Below, piece by piece: positions 62,095-64,000 of a DNA stretch of 64,000 nt. The stretch lies in the NCBI RefSeq assembly GCF_003576245.1, contig NZ_QWGA01000002.1:1-64000 (forward strand), written 5' to 3'. The stretch is from Henriciella algicola (GTDB lineage Bacteria; Pseudomonadota; Alphaproteobacteria; Caulobacterales; Hyphomonadaceae). How positions within the stretch are numbered: position 1 is the first letter of the stretch; each line of letters starts with the position of its first letter. The position numbers were made by a program, and so were the translations under genes. Under the pieces are notes generated by a model. That model saw only the letters and a program-made list of their open reading frames with translations, was not told the origin of the DNA and searched no databases.

Positions 62095-62891
62095 TATTCA
62101 CCAGCCTCCGCATTGTCAGCTTCAGCAGACTGACCTGCCGCGCCCTTGCCACGGAAAGAACCTTGAGCAGGCGCATCTTCGTGGAGCGCCTTCTTCACCG
62201 CATCGCGAACTTCGACGTAAGAACCGTCGTGACCCGGGATCGAGCCCTTCACGAGGATCAGGCCGCGCTCAGCGTCCGTGCGAATGATTTCGAGATTCTG
62301 GATGGTCACGCGCTCGGTACCGTAGTGACCGGCCATCTTCTTGCCCTTGAACACCTTGCCCGGGTCCTGGCACTGGCCAGTCGAACCGTGGGCGCGGTGA
62401 GAGATGGACACACCGTGAGAGGCGCGAAGACCACCGAAGTTCCAGCGTTTCATGGCACCGGAGAAACCCTTACCGAGCGTGATGCCTGCGATATCGACGC
62501 GCTGACCAGCAACGAAGTGATCAGCAACCACTTCTGCGCCGAGCTCAGGAAGCTCGTTAGAGGTCACGCGGAATTCGACGAGTTTGCGCTTTGGCGCAAC
62601 GCCAGCCTTCGCGAATGCTTCGCGCTGGGCTTTCGTCGTGCGCTTGGCTTTCGCCTCGCCTGCGCCCATCACGACAGCACTGTAGCCATCATTACGGGTG
62701 ACGGTGACTTTTTCTTTCTTCTTGCCGCGGTTGACGCTGACTTCACGGTCAGCATCGGTGCGGTGACCGACGACCTGGCAGCCGTCGAGCGAAAGCACGG
62801 TCACAGGGACGTGACGGCCTTCGTCATTGAAGATACGGGTCATACCCAGCTTACGGGCAACGACCCCGGTACGTGACGCCGGAAGTGCCAT
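62094..62891 (-). CDS. rplC: Ribosomal protein uL3
   Basis: Large-subunit protein (265 aa, longer than the 209 of E. coli; alphaproteobacterial forms are long). Core: [60 protein letters not shown] and [20 protein letters not shown]. The last about 25 residues are an Ala/Glu-rich tail. ATG 62891, one base after the rpsJ stop, is chosen over an upstream frame. Confidence 0.97.
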   Translation of the reverse strand: MALPASRTGVVARKLGMTRIFNDEGRHVPVTVLSLDGCQVVGHRTDADREVSVNRGKKKEKVTVTRNDGYSAVVMGAGEAKAKRTTKAQREAFAKAGVAPKRKLVEFRVTSNELPELGAEVVADHFVAGQRVDIAGITLGKGFSGAMKRWNFGGLRASHGVSISHRAHGSTGQCQDPGKVFKGKKMAGHYGTERVTIQNLEIIRTDAERGLILVKGSIPGHDGSYVEVRDAVKKALHEDAPAQGSFRGKGAAGQSAEADNAEAGE

Positions 62892-62892
62892 C

Positions 62893-63213
62893 TTAGCGCG
62901 CTCCCTCAAGTTTGATCTCGATGCCAACGCCAGCCGAGAGGTCGAGCTTCATAAGCGCATCGACGGTCTGCGGGGTTGGGTCGACAATGTCGAGAATACG
63001 TTTGTGCGTGCGGATCTCGAACTGGTCGCGGGACTTCTTGTCGATGTGCGGCGAGCGGTTCACCGTGAAGCGCTCGATACGTGTCGGCAGTGGGATCGGG
63101 CCACGCACATCAGCGCCGGTGCGCTTGGCGGTGGACACGATCTCTTTCGCCGACATGTCGAGGGCGCGGTGATCGAAGGCTTTCAGCCGGATCCGGATAT
63201 TCTGTTTTTCCAT
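62893..63213 (-). CDS. rpsJ: Ribosomal protein uS10
   Basis: Small-subunit protein that also binds NusB in antitermination (106 aa): [40 protein letters not shown] and [20 protein letters not shown]. First gene of the ribosomal cluster. The open frame extends upstream through the leader, but ATG 63213 is the family start. fusA and tuf, which precede rpsJ in many relatives, are replaced here by a divergent cdd. Confidence 0.98.
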   Translation of the reverse strand: MEKQNIRIRLKAFDHRALDMSAKEIVSTAKRTGADVRGPIPLPTRIERFTVNRSPHIDKKSRDQFEIRTHKRILDIVDPTPQTVDALMKLDLSAGVGIEIKLEGAR

Positions 63214-63349
63214 CGTACGGTATCCCGTCAACATGAATGTTGCGCCAAGGCGCACGCTTGGAAGCGCCCGGACGCAATCGGCTCGAATTGTTTCGTTTCG
63301 GTGGGAAGCGTTTGCCTGAAACTGGCACTGCCGACCCTTCGAAGGGCGC

Positions 63350-63378
63350 GGTGTATGGGATTTGCAGTGAACCGTCAA
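63350..63378 (-). promoter_or_regulatory. Predicted sigma-70 promoter of the S10 cluster
   Basis: On the minus strand: TTGACG (63378-63373), a 17-base spacer, TACACC (63355-63350). Predicted start near 63343, giving a leader of about 130 bases before rpsJ. The -35 is strong, the -10 partial. Confidence 0.55.
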
Positions 63379-63506
63379 CAGTTCATGACGGAATCTTTGC
63401 AGCCGCGATGAGACCAGTTCAGTCAGCTGCGATATTGCAATAGTGACAGGCCTCGCCGAAGCTCTACCTCTGGCTTGTCCACAGGTTTGCAAAGGACCAC
63501 TGCCGC

Positions 63507-63893
63507 GTGACTGATGACCTTTACCACAAAGCCCGGGCGGTTCGCGAGAATGCGCATGCACCCTATTCGAACTTCAAGGTTGGCGCCGCAATCCGGTCAG
63601 CCTCCGGGATCCATGTCGGCTGTAACGTCGAGAACGCAGCCTTTCCCGAAGGTATTTGCGCAGAAGGCGGCGCGATCACGTCAATGGTCGCTGCCGGCGA
63701 CAAAGCGATTCTCGAAGTCCTCGTCTATGCCGAATCCGATTCGCTCGTCGCCCCATGCGGCGGGTGCCGGCAGAAACTATCAGAGTTTGCCGGACCAGAC
63801 GTCAAAGTCACTATGGCCGGCCCGGACGGTGTCGAGAAGGTTATGACCATGGCAGAGCTCCTGCCGGCGGCATTCCTGCTCAAACCAGCCTGA
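63507..63893 (+). CDS. cdd: Cytidine deaminase
   Basis: Deaminates cytidine and deoxycytidine in pyrimidine salvage; cytoplasmic. The 128-residue protein has the zinc and proton-shuttle motif CAEGGAI (Cys51, Glu53) and PCGGCRQ (Cys84, Cys87), i.e. the tetrameric three-Cys class, plus [10 protein letters not shown] binding the ribose. Start is GTG 63507 with AAGGA upstream. Divergent from rpsJ; overlaps the end of the next minus-strand frame. Confidence 0.94.
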   Translation: MTDDLYHKARAVRENAHAPYSNFKVGAAIRSASGIHVGCNVENAAFPEGICAEGGAITSMVAAGDKAILEVLVYAESDSLVAPCGGCRQKLSEFAGPDVKVTMAGPDGVEKVMTMAELLPAAFLLKPA

Positions 63894-64000
63894 CAAGCTC
63901 GGCAATGATCTCATCAACCGCTGTGTGAAGGATGTTGGCGCCGTGTCCATCCAGTGTCCGGCACGTCACTTGCGGCCGGCCTTGGACATGTTGCGTGACT
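63880..64000 (-). CDS. 3' end of an unidentified gene
   Basis: An open frame enters from the right edge on the minus strand and stops at 63882-63880, giving a C-terminus that includes PQVTCRTLDGHGANILHTAV followed by [11 protein letters not shown]. The 39 visible residues look protein-like (amphipathic C-terminal helix), but I cannot assign a family. It would converge with cdd with a 14-base overlap. Partial. Confidence 0.4.
   Translation of the reverse strand, partial: VTQHVQGRPQVTCRTLDGHGANILHTAVDEIIAELVRLV

Overview
The window (64 kb, high G+C, no mobile element or CRISPR array seen) reads as chromosome of an alphaproteobacterium, most likely Caulobacterales/Hyphomonadaceae-like. Grounds: a complete NepR-EcfG-PhyR general stress response module with a HisKA_2 kinase, a large TonB-dependent receptor next to a TPR-sulfotransferase, adk between secY and rpsM, and no rpsD beside rpoA. 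The family-level placement is inference.

Layout. 0-5.5 kb: tuf, pgl-pgi, secE-nusG and an SMP-30/gluconolactonase-like gene. 5.6-18.4 kb: a stress-response neighbourhood. It holds nepR-ecfG-phyK divergent from phyR, and around them small envelope or nucleoid-type genes (DUF1328, entericidin, DUF7218/Rho_N, lipid kinase, phosphoesterase, DUF883, a holin-like protein, secreted proteins). Several of these carry the alphaproteobacterial EcfG promoter signature GGAAC-N16/17-CGTT. A glutamate-dehydrogenase-type gene and a Crp/Fnr regulator sit inside this region. 16-26 kb: tRNA-Leu(UAA), thiolase, enoyl-CoA hydratase, a cyclic-nucleotide-binding/thioredoxin-reductase-like fusion, a CinA-type protein, a serine hydrolase lipoprotein, OsmC, a TauD-type dioxygenase, map and a His-rich cupin. 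27-41 kb: GIY-YIG, RadC, a DEAD-box helicase, RtcB, glutathionyl-hydroquinone reductase, a secreted cyclase, two tandem MFS transporters, thrB and rnhA. The thrB/rnhA interval contains a membrane protein and a low-G+C gene for a Cys-rich secreted protein. 41-49 kb: nitronate monooxygenase family, TPR-sulfotransferase, TonB receptor, alpha/beta hydrolase, acyl-CoA dehydrogenase. 49.2-63.2 kb, minus strand: the S10-spc-alpha ribosomal cluster from rpsJ to rplQ, including secY, adk and rpoA. 63.5 kb to the end: cdd and the 3' end of an unidentified minus-strand gene.

How it works together. PhyK is expected to phosphorylate PhyR. PhyR then sequesters NepR and frees EcfG. The promoter matches predict that EcfG turns on its own module and a cluster of neighbouring small membrane, lipoprotein and secreted genes. 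The strongest candidate for something undescribed is this physically clustered regulon, in particular the DUF883 / holin-like / unknown membrane protein operon at 14.0-15.5 kb and the neighbouring unknown secreted protein. The ribosomal cluster is conventional in order but is separated from tuf and from secE-nusG.
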